Source: Candidatus Thorarchaeota archaeon (GTDB lineage Archaea > Asgardarchaeota > Thorarchaeia > Thorarchaeales > Thorarchaeaceae). From it: 32,797 nucleotides of DNA. The translations under genes and the position numbers were made by a program. Under the pieces are notes generated by a model, which had not been told where the DNA came from, did not search any database, and worked only from the letters and a program-made list of their open reading frames with translations. Location: NCBI GenBank assembly GCA_029210805.1, contig JARGGA010000005.1, forward strand, positions 1 to 32,797, read 5' to 3'. Of the stretch, positions 32,666 to 32,797 are shown in pieces. How positions within the stretch are numbered: position 1 is the stretch's first letter; every line of letters starts with the position of its first letter.

Positions 32666-32797
32666 ATGAGTCCACGAACAGAGCAATGGAGAATTGCTGG
32701 TATTGATGAGGCAGGACGTGGACCAATGTTTGGTCCCATGGTTGTGTGTGGAGTTTTGGTAGATTTGGACTCGTTAGAATTCCTCAGAAAATCGGGT
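32666..32797 (+). CDS. rnhB: Ribonuclease HII, 5' part
   Basis: The gene is cut by the window end; 44 codons are visible. The residues IAGIDEAGRGPMFGPMVVCG are the first conserved block of RNase HII, including D and E of the DEAGRG active site. The enzyme cleaves RNA in RNA-DNA hybrids and at single ribonucleotides in DNA. GTAAAATAG about 30 bases upstream is a possible TATA box. Confidence 0.93.
   Translation, partial: MSPRTEQWRIAGIDEAGRGPMFGPMVVCGVLVDLDSLEFLRKSG

Noticed and set aside
1-32797. CRISPR arrays or cas genes
   Set aside because: No spaced direct repeats were seen, and the Cas4-like domain of the giant protein occurs without any cas neighbours.

Overview
The window reads as archaeal chromosome. 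It carries an archaeal-type sliding clamp, a small primase subunit and a GINS subunit in one run, plus archaease, a SPOUT methyltransferase, archaeal Elp3, an RNase HII start, a stand-alone 5S rRNA gene and an intron-bearing tRNA gene with encoded CCA. TATA boxes about 25 bases before start codons point to leaderless transcripts. The mixture of a split HdrABC cluster with an HdrA-MvhD fusion, an acyl-CoA dehydrogenase, bacterial-looking metabolic genes and moderate GC is what I would expect of an Asgard archaeon such as a thorarchaeote. That assignment is an inference, not something shown by a marker gene.

Layout. (1) 1-3580: a very large protein gene, cut by the window edge and broken by one frameshift near base 1210; it is a paralog of the intact giant gene further on. 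(2) 3614-7722: a small unknown gene, then pcn, priS, a GINS gene and two small unknown genes, all on the plus strand. (3) 7860-12770, minus: an intact 1636-residue protein with a RecB/Cas4-like PD-(D/E)XK nuclease domain and about 1150 residues of unrecognised sequence. (4) 12771-14940: a divergent promoter region with a small structured transcript candidate, then a TnpB-like gene without a TnpA partner, followed by hairpins. (5) 14940-19784: hdrC, hdrB, a short hdrA-like gene and an hdrA-mvhD fusion, a probable electron-bifurcating module. (6) 19781-22442: a scar-like region with a gene that stops after 22 codons, a tRNA-Ser-like 3' half, a gene for eight tandem helix-turn-helix repeats joined to an HNH nuclease, and 800 bases of mostly non-coding sequence. 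(7) 22443-26002: an unusual protein with two helix-turn-helix-like segments and two [4Fe-4S] clusters, then an acyl-CoA dehydrogenase. (8) 26057-32797: mainly minus-strand housekeeping genes (SPOUT methyltransferase, archaease, tag, acetamidase/formamidase, a ferredoxin, elp3, a helical-repeat protein and a membrane protein), with a two-intron tRNA-Ser(UGA), 5S rRNA and the start of rnhB on the plus strand.

How they fit together. The pcn-priS-GINS run is a replication operon. The hdr cluster and the Fe-S/HTH protein with the acyl-CoA dehydrogenase probably belong to one redox pathway: electrons from acyl-CoA oxidation could pass through Fe-S carriers to the Hdr complex. Archaease, which assists the RtcB tRNA ligase, lies next to a tRNA gene that needs two splicing events. 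The most unusual items are the pair of giant nuclease-containing proteins, the HTH-array HNH protein with its neighbouring tRNA fragment, the T-loop intron in tRNA-Ser, and the Fe-S/HTH fusion.
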